Shown here one piece after another: positions 16,392 to 22,989 of a DNA stretch of 24,726 nt. Within the stretch, counting starts at the first letter, position 1, and each line of letters opens with the position of its first letter. The position numbers and the translations under genes were made by a program. The stretch is from Oscillospiraceae bacterium (lineage in GTDB: Bacteria; Bacillota; Clostridia; Oscillospirales; Acutalibacteraceae): the NCBI GenBank assembly GCA_022508705.1, contig JAFLUO010000010.1, positions 3,918-28,643 on the forward strand, given 5' to 3'. The notes under the pieces are model-generated. The model was given only the letters and a program-made list of their open reading frames with translations. It was not told the origin of the DNA and made no database searches.

Positions 16392-16438
16392 TAATATCTT
16401 TTAAGTAGTAGTATTAGAGGCGGACAAACTGTCGATAA
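16369..16438. other. Basal unwinding element: DnaA-box-like site, GC cluster, DnaA-trios, AT stretch
   Basis: In the direction of dnaA transcription the order is TTATCGACA (16430-16438), a short spacer, CCGCCT (16418-16423), then triplets whose partner strand reads, 3' to 5', GAT TAT GAT GAT GAA (16403-16417), then about 30 bp of A/T. This matches the box / GC cluster / DnaA-trio design described for B. subtilis and other bacteria, where DnaA spreads from double-stranded boxes onto one strand. Four of five triplets fit the (G/A)A(T/A) trio rule. The box has one mismatch to TTATCCACA. Confidence 0.75.
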
Positions 16439-16482
16439 CTTAAATTTTTTCTTATATATCAACTATTTTTCTCAATAAAAAC

Positions 16483-16491
16483 TTATCCAAA
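16483..16491 (+). other. DnaA-box-like nonamer TTATCCAAA
   Basis: It matches TTATCCACA at eight of nine positions and is oriented opposite to the box next to the trio run. It is the closest nonamer to the classic box in this gap besides TTATCGACA. Confidence 0.5.
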
Positions 16492-16506
16492 ACTTTTTAA
16501 TAAAAA

Positions 16507-16557
16507 TGTTAAAAAGTATGTTAAAAATTAACTTGTTAAAAACATGATTGTTTAAAA
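16507..16557 (-). repeat. TTTTTAACA repeat array next to dnaA
   Basis: On the leftward strand TTTTTAACA occurs three times exactly (16507-16515, 16519-16527, 16534-16542) and once as TTTTAAACA (16549-16557), with starts 12, 15 and 15 bp apart and all in one orientation. The repeats resemble DnaA boxes (two mismatches to TTATnCACA). A fifth exact copy is at 18139-18147 on the other side of dnaA. Confidence 0.55.
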
Positions 16558-16587
16558 CTTAAAAACTGTTGATTTCTCAGAAAAAAA

Positions 16588-17898
16588 TTAACCGTTAACA
16601 TTTTTTATAATGTCGCCTATTAAATTTTTATATTTAATGTCCGCACTGATTTTTTTCTGAACATTTTTAAAGGAATTGTTAACCGTTGAGTGATTTCTGC
16701 CGAATATTGCACCGATTGCCTGCTGTGACTGCCCAGTTATTTCGTGAATAACGTACATTGCAACCTGCCTTGCTTCGTTAATATTTGAATCTCTTTTTTC
16801 ACTCTTTATCTGCTCTTCGGTAACTCCGAAGGTTTCCGCAACCTTTTCAATTATATTTTCATTGATTACAGAAACGGGAAGACTTGTTATTAAAATGTCT
16901 TTAAGAGCTTCCTTTGCAATTTCAACCGTCGGCGTTTTAATTCCGTTTATGTCGCAGTAAGCGTAAATTCCCTTTACTGCGGAGCCTAACTGTCTTATAT
17001 TGCTTTTAATATTTTCCGCAATGAAAAAGCTTACGTCTGAGGGCATTTCAAGGTTAAAATATTCCGCCTTATTTTTAACAATGGCAACTCTCGTTTCAAA
17101 ATCGGGTGGCTGAATATCGCAAATAAGTCCGCTTTCAAATCTTGTTCGTAAGCGTTCCTCAATTTTAGGAATCTCATTAGGCTTTTTGTCCGACGTTAAA
17201 ACTATTTGCTTTCCGTCTTTTACAAGAGTATTAAAGGTGTGGAAAAATTCTTCTTCCGTTCTCTCTTTTCCTGCAATAAATTGAATATCGTCAATTAAAA
17301 GTGCGTCGCAGTTTCTGTATTTGTTGTGAAATGCGTCCGTATTTTTTGAGTCAATGCAAATTATGAGCTCGTTTGTAAAATCTTCACTTGTGGTGTAGAG
17401 AATGTTTGCGGTCGAATTATTCTCTTTCATTTTCTGAATTATGGCGTTGAGAAGATGAGTTTTGCCAAGTCCCGAATTTCCGTAAATAAACAGAGGGTTG
17501 AATGCCACAAGACCGGGAGTATTAGCAACTCTTTTTGAAGCTGAAAACGCCATGTTATTAGACCCGCCGACAATAAAATTGTCAAAGGTGAAATCCTGCG
17601 TTGTCATATCAGTCAGGCTGTTGCCGTTATTTTCTTTCGTTTCTTCCCTTTGAGTTTCTTCTATAAGACAAATCTTTACGTCAAATCCTAAATGTTTCGA
17701 CCAAAGCTTTGAAATGATAGGACTGTATTTTTTATTTATCATTTCAATTTTCCATTTTGGGCATGTAAAAGTGACATTTTCACCGTCAACAAAAACAAGT
17801 TTTAAAGGTTTTATCCAAATTTCAAAGGCAACTTCATTGTCAAGTTCAGTTTTTAAATCGTCGCAAATTTTTTCCCACATTTCTTCAAATGAATTCAT
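16588..17898 (-). CDS. dnaA: Chromosomal replication initiator DnaA
   Basis: DnaA binds origin boxes, oligomerises with ATP and melts the origin. The 436-residue protein has domain I (about 1-80), a short linker, an AAA+ domain with Walker A GNSGLGKT at 140-147, Walker B LLIDDIQF at 200-207 and the RLRTRF arginine-finger region at 249-254, and a C-terminal helix-turn-helix. The DnaA signature reads GRNHSTVNN (400-408), where GRDHTTVxH is usual: Asn402, Ser404 and Asn408 replace the equivalents of E. coli Asp433, Thr435 and His439. The preceding turn is SQQ instead of SLP. The basic ARQ (377) that reads the minor groove is kept. AAAGGA lies nine bases before the ATG. Identity is certain; DNA preference may be shifted. 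Confidence 0.98.
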   Translation of the reverse strand: MNSFEEMWEKICDDLKTELDNEVAFEIWIKPLKLVFVDGENVTFTCPKWKIEMINKKYSPIISKLWSKHLGFDVKICLIEETQREETKENNGNSLTDMTTQDFTFDNFIVGGSNNMAFSASKRVANTPGLVAFNPLFIYGNSGLGKTHLLNAIIQKMKENNSTANILYTTSEDFTNELIICIDSKNTDAFHNKYRNCDALLIDDIQFIAGKERTEEEFFHTFNTLVKDGKQIVLTSDKKPNEIPKIEERLRTRFESGLICDIQPPDFETRVAIVKNKAEYFNLEMPSDVSFFIAENIKSNIRQLGSAVKGIYAYCDINGIKTPTVEIAKEALKDILITSLPVSVINENIIEKVAETFGVTEEQIKSEKRDSNINEARQVAMYVIHEITGQSQQAIGAIFGRNHSTVNNSFKNVQKKISADIKYKNLIGDIIKNVNG

Positions 17899-17935
17899 TT
17901 TGTCACATCCTTTATTTTAGCTTAAAAATACGAAA

Positions 17936-17988
17936 TGCCGTTATTTTGAAAATATAAGGGTAAATAAGAGTTTTTATGTAAAACGGCA
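17936..17988 (-). repeat. Inverted repeat in the dnaA leader
   Basis: TGCCGTT (17936-17942) and AACGGCA (17982-17988) are complementary and could close a 39-base loop in the dnaA 5' leader. They are among the few G/C-containing blocks in this region. No function is evident. Confidence 0.4.
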
Positions 17989-18015
17989 CAATATACCACT
18001 ATTTATACAAAACTA

Positions 18016-18044
18016 ATTTTAACACAGTTTAAAGCGTATTTCAA
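18016..18044 (-). promoter_or_regulatory. dnaA promoter
   Basis: On the leftward strand TTGAAA (18039-18044), a 17-bp spacer and TAAAAT (18016-18021) form a good sigma-A promoter, with an extended -10 TGT just upstream of TAAAAT. It predicts a leader of roughly 110 bases. The DnaA-box-like TTATACAAA at 18003-18011 covers the expected start site, a place suited to autoregulation. Confidence 0.65.
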
Positions 18045-18230
18045 TAAGTAAATTGTAAAATATTATACATTTTATATATTATTAAATAATAACAAATTTT
18101 TAAAAAAATAAAATTTCTTAAAAAAATTTTCGTAAAAGTTTTTAACAAAAGTACAATATATTGTTGAAAAGTATGTTTATATAGTTTAAAATTCAGTATA
18201 TATTGTGAAAAATTAAATTTTTTAAATAAG

Positions 18231-18260
18231 TTGACTTTTTATTATAAAATATTGTATAAT
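18231..18260 (+). promoter_or_regulatory. rpmH operon promoter
   Basis: TTGACT (18231-18236), an 18-bp A/T spacer and a perfect TATAAT (18255-18260) form a strong sigma-A promoter. The leader after it contains an imperfect hairpin, AGGTAA with TTACCT (18271-18292), before the Shine-Dalgarno. Confidence 0.8.
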
Positions 18261-18327
18261 GTCTGTCCGCAGGTAATTTTTAAAATTTACCTATAAGTGA
18301 AACTTAAACAGAAACGGAGGAGCAGTA

Positions 18328-18462
18328 ATGAAAAGAACTTATCAGCCCAAAAAGCGTCATCGCAAGATGGAACACGGCTTCCGTAAGAGAATGTCAGACA
18401 GAAACGGCAGAAAGGTACTTGCCCGCAGAAGAGCAAAAGGCAGAAAGCAGCTGACATACTGA
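18328..18462 (+). CDS. rpmH: 50S ribosomal protein L34
   Basis: L34 is a small basic protein of the large ribosomal subunit. Translation gives 44 residues beginning MKRTYQPKKRHRK, continuing HGFRKRM, and ending VLARRRAKGRKQLTY, which is the family pattern over its full length. GGAGGAG at 18316-18322 is an excellent Shine-Dalgarno. It is the first gene right of the origin, 23 bp before rnpA, the nearly universal bacterial arrangement, and is driven by the strong promoter upstream. Confidence 0.98.
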   Translation: MKRTYQPKKRHRKMEHGFRKRMSDRNGRKVLARRRAKGRKQLTY

Positions 18463-18485
18463 TTTTTGCGGTTTAGGTTTGTATT

Positions 18486-18824
18486 TTGAAACAGACGGTA
18501 ACTCTTAAAAATAATTATGAATTTCACCGCCTTTACGGCAAAGGAAAATCTTTTCAGGCACCTGCACTGGTTTTGTATGTAATGAAAAACCGTGCGGGAA
18601 TTTGTCGTGTAGGAATTACTACTTCAAAAAAGATAGGCAATGCAGTTGAACGCAACCGTTGCCGCAGAGTTATCCGGGCTGCTTACAGAGCGCTTGAACC
18701 GAAAATCAACGGAAACTATGATTTTGTATTTGTTGCAAGAGGTAAAACAAAATACATTAAATCAACTGACCTTGAAAAAACGATGCAGGATTTATTTTGT
18801 CAAGCAGGAGTTATTAACTCATGA
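18486..18824 (+). CDS. rnpA: Ribonuclease P protein component
   Basis: RnpA assists the RNase P RNA in trimming tRNA 5' ends. The start is TTG, giving 112 residues that begin MKQTVTLKNNYEFHRLY, the usual family N-terminus; an AGG lies eight bases upstream, a weak Shine-Dalgarno that fits the low expression of rnpA relative to rpmH. The RNA-binding RNR motif is in GNAVERNRCRRVIRAAYR. Its stop overlaps the yidD start (ATGA), so the two are translationally coupled. Confidence 0.96.
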   Translation: MKQTVTLKNNYEFHRLYGKGKSFQAPALVLYVMKNRAGICRVGITTSKKIGNAVERNRCRRVIRAAYRALEPKINGNYDFVFVARGKTKYIKSTDLEKTMQDLFCQAGVINS

Positions 18825-19048
18825 AAAATTTTCTTCTTCGTTTAATAAGGTTTTACCGCCGCCGCATATCACCTCTTTTCGGGCCGCGTTGCCGTTATTA
18901 CCCAACCTGTTCGCAGTATGCTATTGAAGCTATTGAGCGGTTCGGTACATTTTACGGCACTTATTTAACGGTTAAAAGGCTTTTGCGGTGCAACATTTTT
19001 TTTCCCGGAGGGTATGACCCGGTACCGGAAAAAAGAAAGAAAAAGTGA
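18821..19048 (+). CDS. yidD: Membrane protein insertion efficiency factor YidD
   Basis: YidD is a small membrane-associated protein that helps YidC-mediated insertion. The 75-residue protein has the complete family pattern: an amphipathic, Arg-rich N-terminus (IRFYRRRISP), CRYYPTCSQYAIEAIERFG, and RCNIFFPGGYDPVP near the end, followed by a basic tail. The ATG overlaps the rnpA stop. The rnpA-yidD-yidC order supports the call. Confidence 0.96.
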   Translation: MKNFLLRLIRFYRRRISPLFGPRCRYYPTCSQYAIEAIERFGTFYGTYLTVKRLLRCNIFFPGGYDPVPEKRKKK

Positions 19049-19061
19049 GCTTCAAAATTTT

Positions 19062-19066
19062 GGAGG
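19062..19066 (+). promoter_or_regulatory. Shine-Dalgarno deciding the yidC start
   Basis: GGAGG lies five bases before the ATG at 19072. An in-frame GTG at 19045, overlapping the yidD stop, has no comparable site. Confidence 0.8.
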
Positions 19067-19071
19067 ACAAA

Positions 19072-20034
19072 ATGGAATTTATCAGAGAAATTTTTTCGAT
19101 TCCGTTCGGTTATTTGATAGGATTTTTCTACAGCCTTACGGACAACTACATTTTATCCTTGTTGTTTATGACGATAGCCGTCAAATTGGTTTTACTTCCG
19201 TCCTCGATTAAGCAACAGAAAAGTATGGCAAAAAGTCAAAGACTTCAGCCTAAAATTCGCCGTATTAAAGAAAAATATGCAAACGACCAGAGAAAACAGC
19301 AGGAAGCTATGAATGAGCTTTACTCAAGAGAAGGCTATTCTTCAATGACAGGCGGTTGTTTGCCCATGCTCATCACTCTTCCCGTAATGATGGGTGTTTA
19401 TGCAGTAAACTACAAGCTTTTGTCTTACGTTCTCCGCATTCCGTCGGATGTAATTGACAAGCTTACTGGATTGGCAAAAAATCTTACTACCCTTGGCAAA
19501 TATGAGGATCAGCCCTTCCGTCTTGAACTTACGGTTATCAGTCACTTTAATGAGATTAAAGAGCTTGATTTAACGGGTATCCCGGAAGAATATATTACAA
19601 AGATTTCCGAATTTGCCGGAAAGTTCAGATTTTTGGGTATGAATCTTGAAGAGATCCCGCAAGTCAAAGTTTTTAACATTCTTTGGCTTATCCCGATTTT
19701 AACCGGACTTGCTTCTTTGGCAATGGCTGTTTATTCATATATCCGTCAAAGAAAAACAAATCCCGAAATGGCAAAAAATCCGTCAATGGGCTGTATGACA
19801 CTTATGTCACCGGCAATGAGTATTATGTTCTCATTTTGGTTCCCGGCATCAGTTGGTATTTACATTATCATGTCAACAGTGCTTTCTTTCATTCAGATGA
19901 TTATACTCAATCACACCCATTCACCTAAGAAAGTGCTGGCACGCCTTATGGTTGACGAAACAATAAATCACCGTGCTAAAGAAAAAATTGCAAAAACCGT
20001 TGCCGAAACAAATAACGATAACAGCGAAAAATAA
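19072..20034 (+). CDS. yidC: Membrane protein insertase YidC
   Basis: YidC inserts proteins into the cytoplasmic membrane, alone or with Sec. The 320-residue protein has the YidC/Oxa1 core: a first core transmembrane helix (about 27-43), a basic coiled-coil cytoplasmic loop (about 47-95), a GGCLPMLITLPVMMGVY helix at 104-120, a long extracytoplasmic loop, and three more membrane segments (about 209-290), with a charged C-terminal tail. There is no lipoprotein signal of the Bacillus SpoIIIJ kind. The conserved groove Arg of the first helix appears as Lys38. In spore formers the homologue SpoIIIJ supports forespore gene expression; this may be the only copy or one of several. Confidence 0.95.
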   Translation: MEFIREIFSIPFGYLIGFFYSLTDNYILSLLFMTIAVKLVLLPSSIKQQKSMAKSQRLQPKIRRIKEKYANDQRKQQEAMNELYSREGYSSMTGGCLPMLITLPVMMGVYAVNYKLLSYVLRIPSDVIDKLTGLAKNLTTLGKYEDQPFRLELTVISHFNEIKELDLTGIPEEYITKISEFAGKFRFLGMNLEEIPQVKVFNILWLIPILTGLASLAMAVYSYIRQRKTNPEMAKNPSMGCMTLMSPAMSIMFSFWFPASVGIYIIMSTVLSFIQMIILNHTHSPKKVLARLMVDETINHRAKEKIAKTVAETNNDNSEK

Positions 20035-20048
20035 GAGGAAACAGAAAG

Positions 20049-21026
20049 ATGATTAAAGAAGAAATCGGTACCGGCGCTACCGTTGAAGAAGCAAAGGCTT
20101 CTGCGCTCGTAAAGCTTGGAATCAGCGAATATGATGATTTTACCGTTGAGGTACTTCAAAATCCCACAAAAAAGATTTTAGGACTTTTCGGCGGTTCTCC
20201 TGCAAAGGTAAAAATTTCAGTTCATGTTCCGGACAAAAAGTCGGAAAAGAAACACGGGCAAGATAATAAAAAGCCCCAGAAGAATGAGAAAAAACAGGAG
20301 AAAAAACCTGAGAATAAAAAGGTTACACCTCAGAAAGCTGAGAAGGTACAGGAAAAGGCTCCCGAAAAGGTTGAGCTTCCGCTTGAAAAAACAAATAATT
20401 ATTCTGAAACGGCTGAATATATTAAATCTATGGTATTGGCTCTCGGTATGGAAAGTTGTGAAGTTACCGAAATGTCAAACGAAGAAGAGATTTATTTTGA
20501 GCTTGAATGCGGCGATGATTACGGAATAATTATCGGTAAGCGCGGCGAAACTCTTGACGCTTTGCAGTACCTTGCAAGAATGTCTGCAAATAAAGGCAGA
20601 CAGAGCTATAAGAGAGTTTCAATCAATGTTGGTAATTACAGAGCAAAAAGAGAGGACACACTTAAATCTCTTGCTCACAAAACTGCTATCCGTGCAGTAA
20701 AGCAGGGCAGAAGCATTTCTCTTGAACCGATGAACCCCTATGAAAGACGTGTTATTCACACCGCAGTTCAGGATATTGAGGGCGCAACCTCACATTCCAT
20801 AGGCTCAGACCTTGACAGAAGAGTTGTTATTGCTCCTATTGACGGCGGAAGAGGAAACGGCGGCAGAAAAGGTAGCTATAACCGTGACAGAGGCGGCAGG
20901 CGTGAAAGAAAAGAGCCTTATAAGCCTGAAATTTCTCCTGACAGAACACCCAAGAGCGATATGGACGGTTTCCTTTACGGACCCATTGATTTCACAACTC
21001 CTAATACTTCAGATAATAACGAATAA
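20049..21026 (+). CDS. jag: RNA-binding protein Jag/KhpB
   Basis: Jag (KhpB, EloR) is a cytoplasmic RNA-binding protein that with KhpA influences cell-wall elongation and many transcripts. The 325 residues comprise a Jag-N domain (1-58, with the KKILGLFGG loop at 41-49), a Lys/Glu/Pro-rich linker (about 60-115), a KH domain (about 119-196) with IIGKRGETL at 161-169, and an R3H domain (about 199-262) with the Arg and His in NPYERRVIH. A Gly/Arg-rich tail follows from about 266. GAGGA precedes the ATG, 14 bp after yidC. A terminator follows the gene, unlike the direct jag-mnmE-mnmG run common in Firmicutes. Confidence 0.96.
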   Translation: MIKEEIGTGATVEEAKASALVKLGISEYDDFTVEVLQNPTKKILGLFGGSPAKVKISVHVPDKKSEKKHGQDNKKPQKNEKKQEKKPENKKVTPQKAEKVQEKAPEKVELPLEKTNNYSETAEYIKSMVLALGMESCEVTEMSNEEEIYFELECGDDYGIIIGKRGETLDALQYLARMSANKGRQSYKRVSINVGNYRAKREDTLKSLAHKTAIRAVKQGRSISLEPMNPYERRVIHTAVQDIEGATSHSIGSDLDRRVVIAPIDGGRGNGGRKGSYNRDRGGRRERKEPYKPEISPDRTPKSDMDGFLYGPIDFTTPNTSDNNE

Positions 21027-21034
21027 AAAAACTG

Positions 21035-21058
21035 ACGGCGGATTTTCCGCCGTTTTTT
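21035..21058 (+). terminator. Intrinsic terminator after jag
   Basis: ACGGCGGA and TCCGCCGT form an 8-bp stem with a TTT loop, followed by six T. It ends the rpmH-to-jag operon 34 bp before mnmG. Confidence 0.9.
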
Positions 21059-21092
21059 GTAACAGTGATTTATAACAGCGATAGGGAAAATT

Positions 21093-22961
21093 ATGGAATA
21101 CTTTGCAAAACAATATGATATTGCCGTTATCGGTGCGGGCCACGCAGGAATTGAGGCGGCTCTTGCCTCTGCACGATTAGGAGCCGAAACGGTTTGCTTT
21201 ACCGTAAATCTTGACTGGGTGGGAAATATGCCTTGCAATCCGTCAATAGGCGGTACTTCAAAGGGTCACCTTGTCCGTGAAATTGACGCTTTAGGCGGTG
21301 AAATGGGTAAAGCGGCCGATAAAAATTCCATACAGATAAGAATGCTCAACCTCGGCAAAGGACCTGCCGTTCATTCCCTTCGTGCGCAGGTTGACCGCCG
21401 TGAGTATTCAAAATATATGAAGCATACTCTTGAAAAGCAGGAAAATCTTGATTTAAAGCAAGCTGAAATTGTGGATCTTGTAAAAAAAGACGACGGACTG
21501 TTTTATCTTACAACAAATCTTCAAGCGGTCTATTCCGCAAAGGCAGTTGTGCTTGCAACGGGTACTTTTCTTAGCGGCAAGGTCTATATAGGAGAGGTTT
21601 CCTATGAAAGCGGGCCTGACGGAATGTTCCCTGCAAAAAAACTTTCCGAGGCTCTTAGAAAAATGGATATTCCGCTGCGGCGCTTTAAAACAGGAACTCC
21701 TTCAAGAGTTAACAGACGAAGCGTTGATTTTTCTGAGTTGGAAGTTCAGTACGGCGACGAAAGACCAGTACCGTTTTCTTTTGATACAGATGAAAACGAG
21801 CTTAACAACAGCTCAGTTTGCCATATTACATACACAAACGAAGAAACAAAAAGAATTATCCTTGAAAATATTCACCGCTCCCCTCTTTATTCAGGGAAAA
21901 TTGAGGGTGTAGGCCCCCGTTACTGCCCAAGCATTGAGGATAAAATAGTTAGGTTTTCCGAAAAAGAAAGGCATCAGTTGTTTATTGAGCCATGCGGTGA
22001 AGATACGGAAGAGCTTTATTTGCAGGGAATGTCATCATCTTTGCCTGAAGATGTTCAGCTTAAATTTTTGCGAAGCATTAAAGGGCTTGAAAACGTTGAG
22101 GTTATGCGAACGGCTTATGCCATTGAATACGACTGTGTTGACCCTGTTTCGCTTAAATCTTCTCTTGAATTTTCTGCTGTTGAGGGACTTTTCGGTGCAG
22201 GTCAGTTTAACGGCTCATCAGGCTATGAGGAAGCGGCGGCACAAGGACTTATTGCAGGAGTAAATGCGGCAAGAAAAATTCAAAACAAGGAACCGCTTAT
22301 ACTTGACAGGGCAAGCTCATATATTGGCACGCTTATTGATGACCTTGTTACAAAGGGTTGCTCCGATCCGTACAGAATGATGACATCGAGAAGTGAATAC
22401 AGACTTCTTTTGCGCCAGGACAATGCGGACATTCGCCTTATGCCTTACGGGTATGAAATAGGGCTTGTTTCAAAAGAACGCTATGATAAACTGCTCGAAA
22501 AACTTCGCTTGATTGCGGAAGAAAAAGCAAGATGTGAATCTGTAACGATTGCGCCTAATGAGGAGCTGAATAAAATTCTTGTTTCACGTGAAACAGCGCC
22601 TATGAACACAGGGATTAAGCTTTCCGAGCTTATTAAAAGGCCGCAGCTCAATTACGAAATATTAGCCCCCTTTGATAAAACAAGACCCCAACTCCCCCGT
22701 GACGTTGCGGAGCAGGTTGAAATTGAACTTAAATATGAGGGCTACATTAAGCGCCAAAACGCAAAGGTTGAAGAAATGCGCCGTCTTGAAGTGAAAAAAA
22801 TACCTGCTGATATTGATTATGATGACGTTTATTCCCTTCGTCTTGAAGCACGTGAGAAGCTTAAAAAGGTAAGACCCGAGAGCGTGGGGCAGGCATCAAG
22901 AATTTCAGGCGTGTCCCCTTCCGATATTTCAGTGCTTATAGTTTATTTGAGCAAAAAATAA
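21093..22961 (+). CDS. mnmG: tRNA U34 modification enzyme MnmG (FAD-binding)
   Basis: MnmG is the FAD- and folate-dependent partner of MnmE in wobble-uridine modification. The 622-residue protein has the Rossmann motif GAGHAG at 14-19, MPCNPSIGG at 46-54, PAVHSLRAQVDR at 91-102, and YCPSIEDK at 277-284 with catalytic Cys278, plus a helical C-terminal domain. Length is normal. A GGGA stretch precedes the ATG. Since a terminator lies just upstream, expression needs read-through or a promoter squeezed into about 34 bp (a TATAAC is seen at 21070-21075). The coding sequence contains a perfect parS site. rsmG follows after 28 bp. Confidence 0.97.
   Translation: MEYFAKQYDIAVIGAGHAGIEAALASARLGAETVCFTVNLDWVGNMPCNPSIGGTSKGHLVREIDALGGEMGKAADKNSIQIRMLNLGKGPAVHSLRAQVDRREYSKYMKHTLEKQENLDLKQAEIVDLVKKDDGLFYLTTNLQAVYSAKAVVLATGTFLSGKVYIGEVSYESGPDGMFPAKKLSEALRKMDIPLRRFKTGTPSRVNRRSVDFSELEVQYGDERPVPFSFDTDENELNNSSVCHITYTNEETKRIILENIHRSPLYSGKIEGVGPRYCPSIEDKIVRFSEKERHQLFIEPCGEDTEELYLQGMSSSLPEDVQLKFLRSIKGLENVEVMRTAYAIEYDCVDPVSLKSSLEFSAVEGLFGAGQFNGSSGYEEAAAQGLIAGVNAARKIQNKEPLILDRASSYIGTLIDDLVTKGCSDPYRMMTSRSEYRLLLRQDNADIRLMPYGYEIGLVSKERYDKLLEKLRLIAEEKARCESVTIAPNEELNKILVSRETAPMNTGIKLSELIKRPQLNYEILAPFDKTRPQLPRDVAEQVEIELKYEGYIKRQNAKVEEMRRLEVKKIPADIDYDDVYSLRLEAREKLKKVRPESVGQASRISGVSPSDISVLIVYLSKK
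22580..22595. other. parS centromere site
   Basis: TGTTTCACGTGAAACA is a perfect 16-bp palindrome identical to the bacterial parS consensus bound by ParB/Spo0J. It lies inside mnmG, about 4 kb from dnaA, where origin-proximal parS sites are normally found. Confidence 0.95.
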
Positions 22962-22979
22962 CAGTCTAAATAAAAATGT

Positions 22980-22984
22980 GAGGA
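22980..22984 (+). promoter_or_regulatory. Shine-Dalgarno deciding the rsmG start
   Basis: GAGGA lies five bases before the ATG at 22990 and overlaps an in-frame GTG at 22978 that would otherwise extend the protein by four residues. Confidence 0.75.
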
Positions 22985-22989
22985 TAAAT

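Larger units (their letters stand above)
16224..16587. other. dnaA-dnaN intergenic region (oriC with unwinding element)
   Basis: This 364-bp gap is the likely replication start. Going from dnaA to dnaN it holds a TTTTTAACA repeat array (16507-16557), a DnaA-box-like TTATCCAAA (16483-16491), a second box-like TTATCGACA, a GC cluster and DnaA-trio run with an AT-rich stretch (16369-16438), a candidate dnaN promoter, an AT-rich 13-bp inverted repeat (16282-16329) and a small GC hairpin (16266-16280). In B. subtilis the unwinding element is also between dnaA and dnaN. There is no exact TTATCCACA. Confidence 0.85.
17899..18327. other. dnaA-rpmH intergenic region
   Basis: This 429-bp gap separates the two divergent replichore-oriented gene sets. 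It contains the dnaA leader with an inverted repeat, the dnaA promoter, an extremely AT-rich centre (18045-18230, about 11% GC by hand count), a 12-bp palindrome ACAATATATTGT (18153-18164), one TTTTTAACA (18139-18147), the rpmH promoter and its leader. Box-like nonamers with one mismatch to TTATnCACA are at 18003-18011 (TTATACAAA) and, on the other strand, 18204-18212 (TTTTTCACA). It may form a second origin subregion as in B. subtilis. I see no gene here. Confidence 0.75.

Noticed and set aside
18271..18292. Ribosomal-protein leader regulating rpmH
   Set aside because: The AGGTAA/TTACCT hairpin is imperfect and AT-rich, and I know of no established L34 leader class it matches.
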